Assembly (NCBI GenBank): GCA_019118275.1
Contig: DWZH01000107.1
Span: 62,001 to 126,000 of the forward strand
From: Candidatus Brachybacterium merdavium
Lineage (GTDB): Bacteria; Actinomycetota; Actinomycetes; Actinomycetales; Dermabacteraceae
Direction: 5' to 3'
DNA length: 64,000 nt
The notes below the pieces were generated by a model. It did not search any database and was not told the origin of the DNA. It worked only from the letters and a program-made list of their open reading frames with translations. The translations under genes and the position numbers were made by a program. Positions 1 to 8,791 of this stretch are shown in pieces. How positions within the stretch are numbered: position 1 is the stretch's first letter; each line of letters opens with the position of its first letter.

Positions 1-767
1 GTGCGGCCCGGCCCGGGGTAGTGGGTGTGCTTGTGCAGCACCAGCAGCACCAGATGGATGCCGATCATCGCGATGATCGCGGCCGGAATGATCATGATGT
101 GGATGGCGTACAGGCGCGGAATGATGTCCGTGCCCGGGAACTCGCCGCCGAAGAGCAGGAACGAGATGTACACGCCGATGAGCGGGATCGCCTTGGCGAC
201 ACCGTCGGCGATGCGCAGACCGTTGCCCGAGAGCACGTCGTCCGGCAGGGAGTAGCCGGAGAAGCCGGCGGCCATGGCGAGGACGAGCAGGGTGAAGCCG
301 ATCAGCCAGTTGAGCTCACGCGGCTTGCGGAACGCTCCCGTGAAGAACACGCGGAACATGTGCACGAAGATCGCGACGACGAAGACCAGCGCCGCCCAGT
401 GGTGCATCTGGCGGAAGAGCATGCCGCCGGTGATCTCGAAGGTGATCTCGAGGGTCGACTCGTAGGCACGGGACATCTGCAAGCCCTGGAAGGGCTCGTA
501 CGGGCCGGCGTAGGTGACCTCGGTCATCGACGGATCGAAGAACATCGTCAGGAACGTGCCGGAGAGGACCAGGATGACGAAGCTGTAGAGCGCCACCTCC
601 CCGAACATGAACGACCAGTGGTCCGGGAAGATCTTGCGGGCGAAGAACTTGACGAAGCCGCCACCGGTGACGCGCTGGTCGAGCCAGTCGCCACCGATCG
701 CGCCGAGTTTCATGGCGCGTCCCTGGGCCGGGGCCTGGTTCCGGGAATCTGGAGTCGCGGTGGTCAC
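1..767 (-). CDS. qcrB: Cytochrome bc1 complex cytochrome b subunit QcrB (N-terminal part; 3' end outside window)
   Basis: This is the di-heme cytochrome b of the menaquinol:cytochrome c reductase in the plasma membrane. About 255 residues are visible and the gene runs off the left edge. Seen: the actinobacterial stretch HWSF..GEVALYSF, FFDPSM, QMHHWAAL and a later AIHIM..GIHL helix, which give the paired histidines for the two b hemes. Several hydrophobic helices are clear, and GPGRT lies near the edge. The chosen start is GTG at 767, five nt beyond the qcrA stop, with AAGGA about 11 nt upstream. An in-frame ATG at 713 is the alternative. It is the last gene of ctaE-qcrC-qcrA-qcrB and is probably translationally coupled to qcrA. 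Confidence 0.96.
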   Translation of the reverse strand, partial: MTTATPDSRNQAPAQGRAMKLGAIGGDWLDQRVTGGGFVKFFARKIFPDHWSFMFGEVALYSFVILVLSGTFLTMFFDPSMTEVTYAGPYEPFQGLQMSRAYESTLEITFEITGGMLFRQMHHWAALVFVVAIFVHMFRVFFTGAFRKPRELNWLIGFTLLVLAMAAGFSGYSLPDDVLSGNGLRIADGVAKAIPLIGVYISFLLFGGEFPGTDIIPRLYAIHIMIIPAAIIAMIGIHLVLLVLHKHTHYPGPGR

Positions 768-771
768 GAGA

Positions 772-1839
772 TCACTGGTCCTTGTGGATGTCCCAGAAGC
801 TGGGACCGATCGGCTCGGGGAAGTCTGCGGCGGCCACGAGGTAGCCCTCGTCGTCGACCGTGATCGGCAGCTGCGGCAGCGGGCGCTTGGCAGGTCCGAA
901 GATGACCCGGGCGCCGTCGGTCACGTCGAAGGTCGACTGGTGGCAGGGGCAGAGCATGTGGTGGGTCTGCTGCTCGTACAGGGCCACGGGGCACCCGACG
1001 TGGGTGCAGATCTTCGAGAACGCCAGGATGCCGTCGTACCCGTTGGCCAGGCTCTCCTCGTCCTTCACGTCGCGAGGATCGACCCGCACGATCACGGTGG
1101 CGGCCTTGGCGCGTTCCTCGAGGTAGTGCTCGGTGTCCGGGGTCAGGCCCTCGGGCATCACATGGAAGATCGCGTTGATGGCCACATCCGCGGCACGGAT
1201 CGGGGTGCCGTCGTGGTCGCGAGCGAGGCGCTGGGGCTCGTCCGAGGAGCCCCAGAAGGTGTGGCGGAGCTTGTTGCCCGGCAGCGGCCCGAAAGTCGAC
1301 AGCGGCGCGAGAACGGCGATGGGCAGGGCGGCCAGCGCCGCCACCATCGAGGTGACGATCAGGGGGCGCCGAGCGATACCGGTCTCCTCGAGCCCGCCGG
1401 TGATGATCTCCGCGGCTGCCGTGCGCGATTCCTCGCTGCTGCGGATCGGGTGCCGCTCCTCGATCGCTTCGTCATCGGGCATCAGCGTCTTGGCCCAGTG
1501 GACCGCGGCCGCGCCGACGAAGAAGACCGCGATGGCCAGACCGAGGCCGATGGTCAGGTTGGACCACCACAGCGCGTCCCAGGTGCCGGAGTCGGCGAAG
1601 AGGTTCGTGTACTCCGGTGTGACCAGGAAGTAGGCCGCGATGAAGATCACGGTTCCCAGTACGGAGAGCAGGAAGAGCGCTGCCACGACCCGTTCGGCCC
1701 GCTTGGCCGCCCGTGGGTCGGTGTCGGCCTGCCGGTGGACGTGAGGGGGCAGCCCGGGGTTCGGGAAGCCGCCACCCTCCTTGGGCGCGATCGCGCTGAT
1801 GCCGCGCTCGGGGGAGGAGCCGTCGAGATTGTTGTTCAT
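772..1839 (-). CDS. qcrA: Cytochrome bc1 complex Rieske iron-sulfur subunit QcrA
   Basis: This is the Rieske [2Fe-2S] subunit that passes electrons from menaquinol to the c-type hemes of QcrC. The 355-residue protein has the long actinobacterial N-terminus with several membrane segments (AALFLLSVLGTVIFIAAYF, a second near LTIGLGLAIAVFF, a third after RPLIVTSM). The C-terminal Rieske domain carries both cluster motifs, CTHVGC and CPCHQS. The reading frame stays open upstream to 1911, but ATG at 1839 (MNNNLDG) gives the expected N-terminus and clears the qcrC stop at 1848. It sits between qcrC and qcrB in one operon. Confidence 0.96.
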   Translation of the reverse strand: MNNNLDGSSPERGISAIAPKEGGGFPNPGLPPHVHRQADTDPRAAKRAERVVAALFLLSVLGTVIFIAAYFLVTPEYTNLFADSGTWDALWWSNLTIGLGLAIAVFFVGAAAVHWAKTLMPDDEAIEERHPIRSSEESRTAAAEIITGGLEETGIARRPLIVTSMVAALAALPIAVLAPLSTFGPLPGNKLRHTFWGSSDEPQRLARDHDGTPIRAADVAINAIFHVMPEGLTPDTEHYLEERAKAATVIVRVDPRDVKDEESLANGYDGILAFSKICTHVGCPVALYEQQTHHMLCPCHQSTFDVTDGARVIFGPAKRPLPQLPITVDDEGYLVAAADFPEPIGPSFWDIHKDQ

Positions 1840-1847
1840 AGTCGAAT

Positions 1848-2645
1848 TCACTTCGCCTTCGCCCCCAGCCACACGGCGCAGGCGACCAGCAGGGACAGGA
1901 CGATGGTCCACACGTACAGGCCTTCGGTCACGGGCCCCTGGTTGCCCAGGGAGATGCCGCCGGGGGACCCGGTCTCGTCGAGCGCGTGGAGGTAGGCGAC
2001 GACGTCGCGCTTATCGTCGGGGGAGAGGTTCGCGTCATTGAAGACCGGCATGTTCTGCGGGCCGGTGTCCATGGCCTCGTACACGTGCTGGGGCTCGACC
2101 CCGATCACCGGCGGGGCGAACTTGCCGCGCGTCAGCGCGCCGCCGGCGCCGGCGGCGTTGTGGCACATGGCGCAGTTGATGCGGAAGATCTCGCCACCGT
2201 TGACCGGGTCGCCCAGCTCCGGATCGACCATCTCCTCGTCGGGCACGGCAGGGCCGGGGCCCAGGGAGGCCACGTAGGCGGCCAGCTGGCGGGTCTGCTC
2301 CTCGTTCATCTGCGGGGGCTTCTCCGGCCCCTGGGCTCCTGCACGCTGCATGGGCATGCGGCCCGTGCCGACCTGGAAGTCCACCGAGGCGGCTCCCACG
2401 CCGATCAGGGACGGGCCGAGGGTGCCCTCGGAGTCGACCTGGCCCTCACCGGCCGGGCCGTGGCAGCTGGCGCAGTTGGCGAGGAACAGGGCCTCGCCGG
2501 CCTCGACGTCATCCTGCGAGTAGGCCTCGGCCTGGGCCGCGCGCGGCTGGAGCGCGACATAGAGCCCGCCGGTCGCGACGAGCGCGAGCAGCAGGATCAC
2601 GAGTAACGCCATCGGGTGATGGCGACGTGCGGCGAGTGCCTTCAC
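1848..2645 (-). CDS. qcrC: Cytochrome bc1 complex di-heme cytochrome c subunit QcrC
   Basis: This is the di-heme cytochrome c that replaces a soluble cytochrome c in actinobacterial bcc-aa3 supercomplexes. It is 265 residues. Seen: an N-terminal signal or anchor helix (ALLVILLLALVATGGLYVAL), two CXXCH heme sites (CASCH and CAMCH) about 100 residues apart, and a C-terminal anchor helix (WTIVLSLLVACAVWL). GTG at 2645 is the start, with GAGG about 8 nt before it. The two-heme layout matches mycobacterial QcrC. It lies 88 nt after ctaE and just before qcrA. Confidence 0.96.
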   Translation of the reverse strand: MKALAARRHHPMALLVILLLALVATGGLYVALQPRAAQAEAYSQDDVEAGEALFLANCASCHGPAGEGQVDSEGTLGPSLIGVGAASVDFQVGTGRMPMQRAGAQGPEKPPQMNEEQTRQLAAYVASLGPGPAVPDEEMVDPELGDPVNGGEIFRINCAMCHNAAGAGGALTRGKFAPPVIGVEPQHVYEAMDTGPQNMPVFNDANLSPDDKRDVVAYLHALDETGSPGGISLGNQGPVTEGLYVWTIVLSLLVACAVWLGAKAK

Positions 2646-2733
2646 GGTTCGAACCTCGATTCGTGCAAGGGGCTGGCGGGGACGGAAGGGACTGCGGTCG
2701 GAAGGAGCCGTGACTCTCCTGCGACCGGGAGGG

Positions 2734-3465
2734 TCAGAAGATGGTCCAGTCCATGGAGACCGGGACCAGGTGGCTGGGATCCAGGGCGGTCATGACCGGG
2801 TCGAGCAGGTAGACGACGAAGAACAGCCCCACCCAGACGATGTCCACGAAGTGCCAGTAGTAGGAGACGCAGATCGCGGAGATCTTCTCGTGGGCGGTGA
2901 ACTTCTCGGCGGTGAACGCCCGCAGCAGCACCATCAGGAAAGCCATCAGCCCGCCGATGACGTGGATGCCGTGGAAGCCGGTGGCGAGGTAGAAGACCGA
3001 GCTGAAGGCCGAGGACGACATCGTCACGCCCTCGTGGACCAGTTCGGCGTACTCGTAGGCCTGGCCGCTGACGAAGATCGCGCCCAGCACGAAGGTCACG
3101 GTGAACCACTCGACCAGACCCCAGCGGGCGACGTTGAAGATCGATCCGGTGCGTCGTTTACGCGGCGTGAACGACTTGCTGAAGGGCATCTTGCCCTCCG
3201 CGACCCAGACGCCGAACTGACAGGTGAAGGAGCTCGACACCAGGATCGTGGTGTTCACGATGGCGTAGCCGTGCGTGAAGTTGGCCTGACCGATGCCGAA
3301 GTTGTCAGGAACCATGGAGCGAAGGGTGAACCACATCGCGAACAGGCCGCCGAAGAACATCACTTCGCTGGCGAGCCAGACGATCGTGCCGATCTGCGTC
3401 GGGTTGGGGCGGCCGACCGCTGGGACAGCGGACGGAGGGCGCTCAGTCAAGGTCGCAGTAGTCAC
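2734..3465 (-). CDS. ctaE: Cytochrome c oxidase subunit III (CtaE)
   Basis: This is subunit III of the aa3-type terminal oxidase, an integral membrane protein. At 243 residues it is a little longer than mycobacterial CtaE because of a hydrophilic N-terminus. Seen: IVWLASEVMFFGGLFAMWF, the TCQFGVW helix, the conserved FHGIHVIGG motif and a final YYWHFVDIVWVGLF helix. The frame extends upstream, but GTG at 3465 is preferred because CATAAT lies six nt before it, pointing to a leaderless transcript. It is the first gene of the ctaE-qcrC-qcrA-qcrB operon. Subunits I and II are not in this window. Confidence 0.95.
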   Translation of the reverse strand: MTTATLTERPPSAVPAVGRPNPTQIGTIVWLASEVMFFGGLFAMWFTLRSMVPDNFGIGQANFTHGYAIVNTTILVSSSFTCQFGVWVAEGKMPFSKSFTPRKRRTGSIFNVARWGLVEWFTVTFVLGAIFVSGQAYEYAELVHEGVTMSSSAFSSVFYLATGFHGIHVIGGLMAFLMVLLRAFTAEKFTAHEKISAICVSYYWHFVDIVWVGLFFVVYLLDPVMTALDPSHLVPVSMDWTIF

Positions 3466-3471
3466 GTCACC

Positions 3472-3477
3472 ATTATG
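3472..3477 (-). promoter_or_regulatory. -10 box of the ctaE-qcrCAB operon (probable leaderless start)
   Basis: CATAAT on the minus strand matches five of six positions of the TATAAT consensus and lies exactly six nt before the GTG at 3465. Transcription would then begin at or next to the start codon. No clear -35 box is visible, which is common in actinobacterial promoters. Confidence 0.6.
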
Positions 3478-3700
3478 TCGTGTCGTCAGGATCAGTGCGC
3501 TCAGTCCACGACGTACGAGCACACCGCCGGGCACGGCCCCGGGCGAACCAGGTCAGCATATCCCTCCTGACGCGCCGTCACGAACCAGGACACGCATCCG
3601 AGCGGCCAGGCGGCCGGCGCATGCGTGGTCGTGATCATTCTGTGATGCGCTCCGTGATCCAGGCGACCGTCGCTGCCCCCGGGGATGCGATCATCGGGGC

Positions 3701-4783
3701 ATGAACGAGAACATCCCGACCTGGTCACAGATCACGTCGCGCCTGGTGCGCGGCCAGGAGCTCGACGGCCCGTCGGCCGCCTGGGCCATGGACCAGGCGA
3801 TGTCCGGGCAGGCGACCGCGGTGCAGCTGGCCGGGTTCCTGGTCGCGCTGCAGGCGAAAGGCGTGACGAGCACGGAGCTGGCGGCCCTGGCCGACGCGAT
3901 GGTCTCCCACGCCCGCCCGGTCCGGGCGCCACGGCGGGCGGTGGACATCGTCGGCACCGGCGGGGATCTCGCCCAGACTGTGAACATCTCCACGATGGCC
4001 TCGATCATCATCGCCTCCACCGGTCGCACGGTGGTCAAGCACGGCAACCGCGCTTCCTCCTCGAAGTCCGGTTCGGCCGATGTGCTCGAGGCGCTGGGGG
4101 TCAGGCTCGACCTCCCGGTCCCGGCGGTCGAGGAGCTGGTCGGCCGCGTCGGTATGACATTCCTGTTCGCCCAGGTGTTCCATCCCTCGATGCGGTATGC
4201 GGCAGAGGCCCGCAAGGGGCTGGGCATCCCCACTGTGATGAACATCCTGGGCCCGATCACCAACCCTGGTCGCCCTCGCGCCAGCGCGGTCGGCGTGGCC
4301 GACCCGGGGCTCGCCCCGATCGTCGCCGGGGTGTTCGCCTCGCGCTCCACGAGCGCGCTGGTCTTCCGCGGTCAGGACGGCCTGGACGAGCTGACCGTCA
4401 CCGCGGCGTCCGACGTGTGGGAGGTGCGGGGCGGCGAGGTCCGCGAGCACGTGCTGGACCCGCACTCGCTGCTGGGGATCGCGCGGAGCGGGCACGAGAC
4501 GCTGCGCGGCGGCGACGCCGAGGACAACGCCCAGGTCGCCCGGGACCTGTTCGGGGGCGTGACGGCGGGCCGGATGCAGGCCGTCCGCGACACCGTGCTG
4601 CTGAACGCCGCGGCGGGCCTGGTCGCCTACGACGGGATCGGGGAGCCGGCCGCCGGGGACTTCGAGAGTCGCTTCATCGCGGCCTTCGAGGAGGCACGGG
4701 ACGCCCTGGACTCGGGCCGTCCGGCCCAACTGGTCGCCCGCTGGGCCGCGGCCTCTCAGGAGGCGCAGGAGGAGGCGGGCTGA
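3701..4783 (+). CDS. trpD: Anthranilate phosphoribosyltransferase (TrpD)
   Basis: This enzyme transfers phosphoribose from PRPP to anthranilate, the second step from chorismate to tryptophan, in the cytoplasm. The 360-residue protein has the family motifs: the PRPP-binding GTGGD loop near residue 86, NISTMAS, KHGNR..SSKSGSADVLEALG and FLFAQ.FHPSM. Other trp genes are not nearby. It is divergent from ctaE and convergent with the Lrp-like gene, the same arrangement as I recall in mycobacteria. There is no Shine-Dalgarno before the ATG. GATCAT six nt upstream suggests a leaderless start. Confidence 0.96.
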   Translation: MNENIPTWSQITSRLVRGQELDGPSAAWAMDQAMSGQATAVQLAGFLVALQAKGVTSTELAALADAMVSHARPVRAPRRAVDIVGTGGDLAQTVNISTMASIIIASTGRTVVKHGNRASSSKSGSADVLEALGVRLDLPVPAVEELVGRVGMTFLFAQVFHPSMRYAAEARKGLGIPTVMNILGPITNPGRPRASAVGVADPGLAPIVAGVFASRSTSALVFRGQDGLDELTVTAASDVWEVRGGEVREHVLDPHSLLGIARSGHETLRGGDAEDNAQVARDLFGGVTAGRMQAVRDTVLLNAAAGLVAYDGIGEPAAGDFESRFIAAFEEARDALDSGRPAQLVARWAAASQEAQEEAG

Positions 4784-4801
4784 CGCCGGCCGCTGCGGTC
4801 C

Positions 4802-5083
4802 TCAGCCGTCGATGCCAAGGTCGAAGGCGACGTCCAGGTCTCGCTTGGAGTAGGTCTTGAAGGCGATGTTGGTGGTGGTGCCCCGGACCCCGTCGACCTT
4901 GCTGAGCTGATCGGCGATCACCTCGGCGAGGTCCTCATGGCGGCGCACCCGCACCACAGCGATCAGGTCGACGTCCCCGGTCACCGAGTAGACCTGGTCG
5001 ACGCCCTCGATGTCGACCACCCGCTGAGCGACCTCGGGGATCCGGTGCGACTCGACGAGAATCGAGACGATGGCGGTGATCAT
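4802..5083 (-). CDS. Lrp/AsnC-type ligand-binding (RAM) domain protein, without a DNA-binding domain
   Basis: The 93-residue protein matches only the C-terminal effector-binding (RAM) half of Lrp/AsnC regulators: VSILVESHRIPEVAQ, then GVDQVYSVTGDVDLIAVV, then TTTNIAFKTYS. No helix-turn-helix precedes it. An upstream open frame exists, but ATG at 5083 has a strong GGAGGAGAG site five nt before it. Stand-alone RAM proteins are known to oligomerise and bind small ligands. A partner regulator is not evident here. It is convergent with trpD, and the effector is unknown. Confidence 0.85.
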   Translation of the reverse strand: MITAIVSILVESHRIPEVAQRVVDIEGVDQVYSVTGDVDLIAVVRVRRHEDLAEVIADQLSKVDGVRGTTTNIAFKTYSKRDLDVAFDLGIDG

Positions 5084-5136
5084 GGCTTCTCTCCTCCGAC
5101 AGGGCGCTCGAGGCGCCTTGGCTCTCACCCCCGAGC

Positions 5137-6798
5137 CTATGCCTCCGTCGGCATCGCTGTCCGGGCGAAGCGCCGGGTGAGATGGTCCTGGTCGAACCGC
5201 GCCCGCGCCGGATGGCTCCAGCTGCCGTCGCTGAGCACCGTGCGCACCCCGGGACCCTCGAGCCAGCTCAACAGGATCTCGGTCTCCTGGTGGTGGCCCT
5301 GGCACAGAGGAGCTGCCAGGTCACCCTCGCCGGTCCCGGTCAGGGCGAGCGAGCGCGCCGCGGCCAGCGGATCGGCGTGGTGGGGCACCAGGACCGTCCC
5401 CGCGAAGCGTCCGTGCCGCACGGCCAGCAGCTCCCAGCCCTTCCCGTCGACCACCCCCTCCGTGCTCGGACGGGCGGCGATCAGCAGCTCGGTCCCGCCG
5501 ATCGCGCGCAGCCGGCACGCTCGGCGGGCAGCGGTCAGGTAGGTCAGGGCGAGGCGGCGGATCCGTTCGGCGTCCTCATAGCGGTTCGCGCTGGCGTGGG
5601 CGCGCATCCGGGCGGCCGCGTGATCGAGCACCTCCGTCGGATCCTGGGTCATCGCCCGGTGGAGCCTGCGGCGGTGCCCCTCGTCCGTATGCGTCGTGCG
5701 GCCACCGGCACGCTCCAGCGAGGAGCCGCGGCCGATGATCGCATCGGTGAGCAGGCCCCGCAGCGGCTCGACGTCGTGGCGGGAGGCCAGCGGACCGATC
5801 TGCGCCGAGCCGTCCGACTCGTCCCGTGCCAGGCGCGCGGCACGCAGCCCCGAGGCTCCCGTCTCCAGACGCAGCCACAGAGCCTTCTCGGGGGTCAGGC
5901 CGTGCCGGTTGGAGGGGGGCTTCTCCTGGCCGATGATCCGCAGCTCGCGCACAGCCGCCTCGGTGGCGGTGGTGGTCTCGATCACCGAGATCCGCTCGGC
6001 ACGCGGCAGCATGTCCAGCACCCGGCGGCGGCTCTCGGCAGCGGTGAAGTACGTCCTGACCCGGCTGCGCAGGTTCTGTGACGTGCCGACGTACAGCGGC
6101 TTCCCCTGGGCGTCGAGGAACTGGTAGACCCCCGGGACCGACGGGATGTGCTCGGCCAGGTGCTTCTTGCGCAGCTGGACGGGCCGGGCCCGGCGGTGGG
6201 CCGAGGCGAGATCCTCCAGGGTGCTCGCGCCCGTCGGCCCCAGCCGGTCGATGATCGCGTGCAGCACGTCCACGGTCGCGCGGGCATCGGTCAGCGCCCG
6301 GTGATCCGGGCTGATGGTGGCGCCGACGTGGGCGGCCAGGGTGCTCAGCTTGTGATCGCGCACCTCATCCCGGCGGAACACCGTCCTGGCCAGGGCCAGG
6401 GTGTCCAGCACCTGCGGCCGGGGCCAGGTCACCTGGCAGCGGGCGGCCTGGGCGGAGAGGAAGGAGATGTCGAAGCGGGCGTTGTGAGCCACCAGCGCGG
6501 CGTCGCCCACGAAGTCGAGGAAGGTGGGCAGCACGGACTGGATCGGCGGCGCGCCGGCCACGGCTGCGTCGGTGATCCCCGTCAGCGAGGCGATGTAGGC
6601 GGGGATCGGGCGCTGCGGATCGACGAAGGTGCGGAACTCGCCCAGCACCTCGCCACCGCGCACCTTGACCGCGCCGATCTCCGTGATCGCGTCGGCTCCG
6701 GGATCGGTCCCGGTCGTCTCCAGATCCACGACCACCAGGGTCGTCTCGATCAGCGGGGTGCCGAGATCCTCGAAGCTCAGCTGGCGGCGGGCGGACAT
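5137..6798 (-). CDS. DEDDh 3'-5' exonuclease fused to a GIY-YIG (UvrC/Cho-like) nuclease domain
   Basis: The 553-residue protein has two nuclease modules. Residues 20-190 form a DnaQ/PolC epsilon-like DEDDh exonuclease (VDLETTG, HNARFDISFL, DHRALTDA). Residues 220-300 form a GIY-YIG domain like the N-terminal half of UvrC or Cho (PGVYQFLD, PLYVGTSQNLRSRV). The remaining 250 residues resemble the tail of the mycobacterial Rv2191 family. The usual UvrC RNase H-like domain and HhH pair are not apparent. A role in DNA repair is likely but unproven. The ATG at 6798 lies six nt after TAGTCT, so it may be leaderless. Confidence 0.9.
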   Translation of the reverse strand: MSARRQLSFEDLGTPLIETTLVVVDLETTGTDPGADAITEIGAVKVRGGEVLGEFRTFVDPQRPIPAYIASLTGITDAAVAGAPPIQSVLPTFLDFVGDAALVAHNARFDISFLSAQAARCQVTWPRPQVLDTLALARTVFRRDEVRDHKLSTLAAHVGATISPDHRALTDARATVDVLHAIIDRLGPTGASTLEDLASAHRRARPVQLRKKHLAEHIPSVPGVYQFLDAQGKPLYVGTSQNLRSRVRTYFTAAESRRRVLDMLPRAERISVIETTTATEAAVRELRIIGQEKPPSNRHGLTPEKALWLRLETGASGLRAARLARDESDGSAQIGPLASRHDVEPLRGLLTDAIIGRGSSLERAGGRTTHTDEGHRRRLHRAMTQDPTEVLDHAAARMRAHASANRYEDAERIRRLALTYLTAARRACRLRAIGGTELLIAARPSTEGVVDGKGWELLAVRHGRFAGTVLVPHHADPLAAARSLALTGTGEGDLAAPLCQGHHQETEILLSWLEGPGVRTVLSDGSWSHPARARFDQDHLTRRFARTAMPTEA

Positions 6799-6804
6799 GA
6801 CCGC

Positions 6805-6810
6805 AGACTA
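6805..6810 (-). promoter_or_regulatory. -10-like hexamer before the exonuclease/GIY-YIG gene
   Basis: TAGTCT on the minus strand is six nt before the ATG at 6798, and no ribosome-binding site is present in between. This fits the leaderless pattern seen at other genes in the window. Confidence 0.4.
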
Positions 6811-6840
6811 TGACGAGGCCCTGACGAACGGGCCCGACGC

Positions 6841-8649
6841 TCAGGCGGCGGGCTTGGAGCGGGTGTAGATCCTGTCGATCACCTCGGCGAAGTCCTTGAC
6901 CACGATGTTGCGCTTGAGCTTCATCGAGGGCGTGAGGTAGCCGTTCTCCTCGGTGAAGTCGTCGTCGATGACCTCGAAGACCCGGATGGACTCCGCCCGG
7001 GAGACGGTCTGGTTGGCCTTGTCGACCACGGTCTGCAGCTCGGCGCGGACCCTCTCGTCGGCCGCGGCCTCCGAGACCGTCATCTCCGGCATCCCGTTGT
7101 TCTCCAACCAGGTGGGCAGCATCTCCGCGTCCAGGGTCAGGATCGCGGCGACGAAGGGCCGCTGGTCGCCGATCACCACGCACTGACTGACCAGCGGGTG
7201 GGAGCGCAGCACGTCCTCCAGCGGGGCCGGGGAGACGTTCTTGCCCCCGGCGGTGACGAGGACCTCCTTGGAGCGACCGGTGATGGTGAGCGACCCGTCG
7301 GCGTCCAGCGAGCCGATGTCGCCGGTGCGGAACCAGCCGTCCCGCAGGGATTCTGCGGTGGCCTCGGGATTATTGCGGTAGCCCTTGAAGACCATCACGC
7401 CCTTGACGAGGATCTCGCCGTTGTCGTCGATCGCGATCGTCGAGCCGGGCAGCGGCGGGCCGACGGTGCCGGGCTTGACGGCCCAGGGCAGGTTGACGCA
7501 CACCGGTGCGGTGGTCTCGGTCAGGCCGTACCCTTCGAGCACAGTGACCCCGATCCCGCGGAAGAAGTGGGCGAGCCTCTCCCCGAGGGCCGCGCCGCCG
7601 GAGACCGCCCAGCCGATCTGCCCGCCCATCGCCTCGCGCAGCTTTCCGTAGACGAGTTTGTCGAACAGCGTGTGCTTGGCCTTCAGGATCAGCGGGACCT
7701 TCCCCGCGCTCTGCGCCTTCGAGAAGTCGATCGCGGTCTGCGTGGCGGCAGCGAAGATCTTGCCTCGTCCGCCGGCGATGGCCTTCGCCTCGGCGCCGTT
7801 GTAGACCTTCTCGAACACCCGGGGCACGGCGAGCAGGAACGTGGGCTTGAAGGCTGCGAGGTCCGGCAGCAGGTTCTTGGTGTCCGGGGTGAAGGCGGTG
7901 GTCACCGGCCAGGCCGCGGCCACCACCGTGATCAGGCGGGCGAACACGTGCGCCATCGGCAGGAACATCAGCAGTCGCGACCCCGGCGGGAGCACCTGCT
8001 GACCGAGCAGGTTGACGGCGCTGCGGGTGGTGTCGACGAAGTTCGCGTGGGTGAGCTCGGCGCCCTTGGGGCGGCCAGTGGTCCCGGAGGTGTAGATGAT
8101 AGTGGCGATGTCCTCCATCCGGCGGGAGGTGCGGCGGGCCTCGAGGTCCTCGTCGCTGACATCGGCCCCGCGCTTCTTCAGCTCCTCGAGGATGCCGTCC
8201 TCGATCACGCCGATGTGCTCGAGGGAGGGCACCTGGTCCCGTACGGACTCGACGTCTTCCGCATGGCGCTCGGCCTCGACGAGGGCGAAGCGGATGGAGG
8301 AGTCCGAGGCGATCCACTGGATCTGGCTGGGTGAGGAGGTCTCGTAGATCGGGACGCTCACGCCCCCCACCCACCAGATCGCCCAGTCGGCCAGTGCCCA
8401 TTCGTAGCGGGTGCGGGACAGGATCGCCACCGCGTCCCCGGTCTCCAGGCCGGAGGCGATCAGCCCCTTGGCGACGGCCTTGACCTCGGTGATGAAATCG
8501 GCCATCTCCACGGGCGTATAGGAACCGGAGCCGTCAGCGCGCTCGAAGATCGGGATGGAGGGGTGGGTGCGCAGCCTCTCCAGCAGCATGTCCGTGGTGT
8601 TCTCGTCCTCGCGGCTGACGTGCTGGGCGGCAGTGCCGAACTGCTTCAT
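6841..8649 (-). CDS. Long-chain fatty acid-CoA ligase (FadD15-type, AMP-forming)
   Basis: This enzyme activates fatty acids to acyl-CoA through an acyl-AMP intermediate at the inner face of the membrane. The 602-residue protein contains the ANL-superfamily P-loop YTSGTTGRPKGAELTH near residue 185, LPMAHVFAR, GYGLTETTAP and the hinge region WFRTGDIG..ITGRSKEVLVTAGGKNVSP. AAGGAGA lies seven nt before the ATG. Position and sequence resemble mycobacterial fadD15. Exact chain-length preference cannot be read from the sequence. Confidence 0.93.
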   Translation of the reverse strand: MKQFGTAAQHVSREDENTTDMLLERLRTHPSIPIFERADGSGSYTPVEMADFITEVKAVAKGLIASGLETGDAVAILSRTRYEWALADWAIWWVGGVSVPIYETSSPSQIQWIASDSSIRFALVEAERHAEDVESVRDQVPSLEHIGVIEDGILEELKKRGADVSDEDLEARRTSRRMEDIATIIYTSGTTGRPKGAELTHANFVDTTRSAVNLLGQQVLPPGSRLLMFLPMAHVFARLITVVAAAWPVTTAFTPDTKNLLPDLAAFKPTFLLAVPRVFEKVYNGAEAKAIAGGRGKIFAAATQTAIDFSKAQSAGKVPLILKAKHTLFDKLVYGKLREAMGGQIGWAVSGGAALGERLAHFFRGIGVTVLEGYGLTETTAPVCVNLPWAVKPGTVGPPLPGSTIAIDDNGEILVKGVMVFKGYRNNPEATAESLRDGWFRTGDIGSLDADGSLTITGRSKEVLVTAGGKNVSPAPLEDVLRSHPLVSQCVVIGDQRPFVAAILTLDAEMLPTWLENNGMPEMTVSEAAADERVRAELQTVVDKANQTVSRAESIRVFEVIDDDFTEENGYLTPSMKLKRNIVVKDFAEVIDRIYTRSKPAA

Positions 8650-8744
8650 CGAATCTCCTTCGATCCGGGCCGGGGGCGGCCGCCGGTCTGGGGCAGCGGC
8701 CCGGAAGCGCTGGTGGGGTCACGCGGATTCTACGGCAGGGGATC

Positions 8745-8750
8745 TAGGAT
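8745..8750 (+). promoter_or_regulatory. -10 box of the glucokinase gene
   Basis: TAGGAT is a good actinobacterial -10 hexamer. It lies 41 nt before the ATG at 8792 and upstream of a GGAAGGAAC ribosome-binding site. No convincing -35 box was found. Confidence 0.45.
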
Positions 8751-8791
8751 TGTGCCGACAGGCGGGTTCGAGGCGGAAGGAACACCACAGC

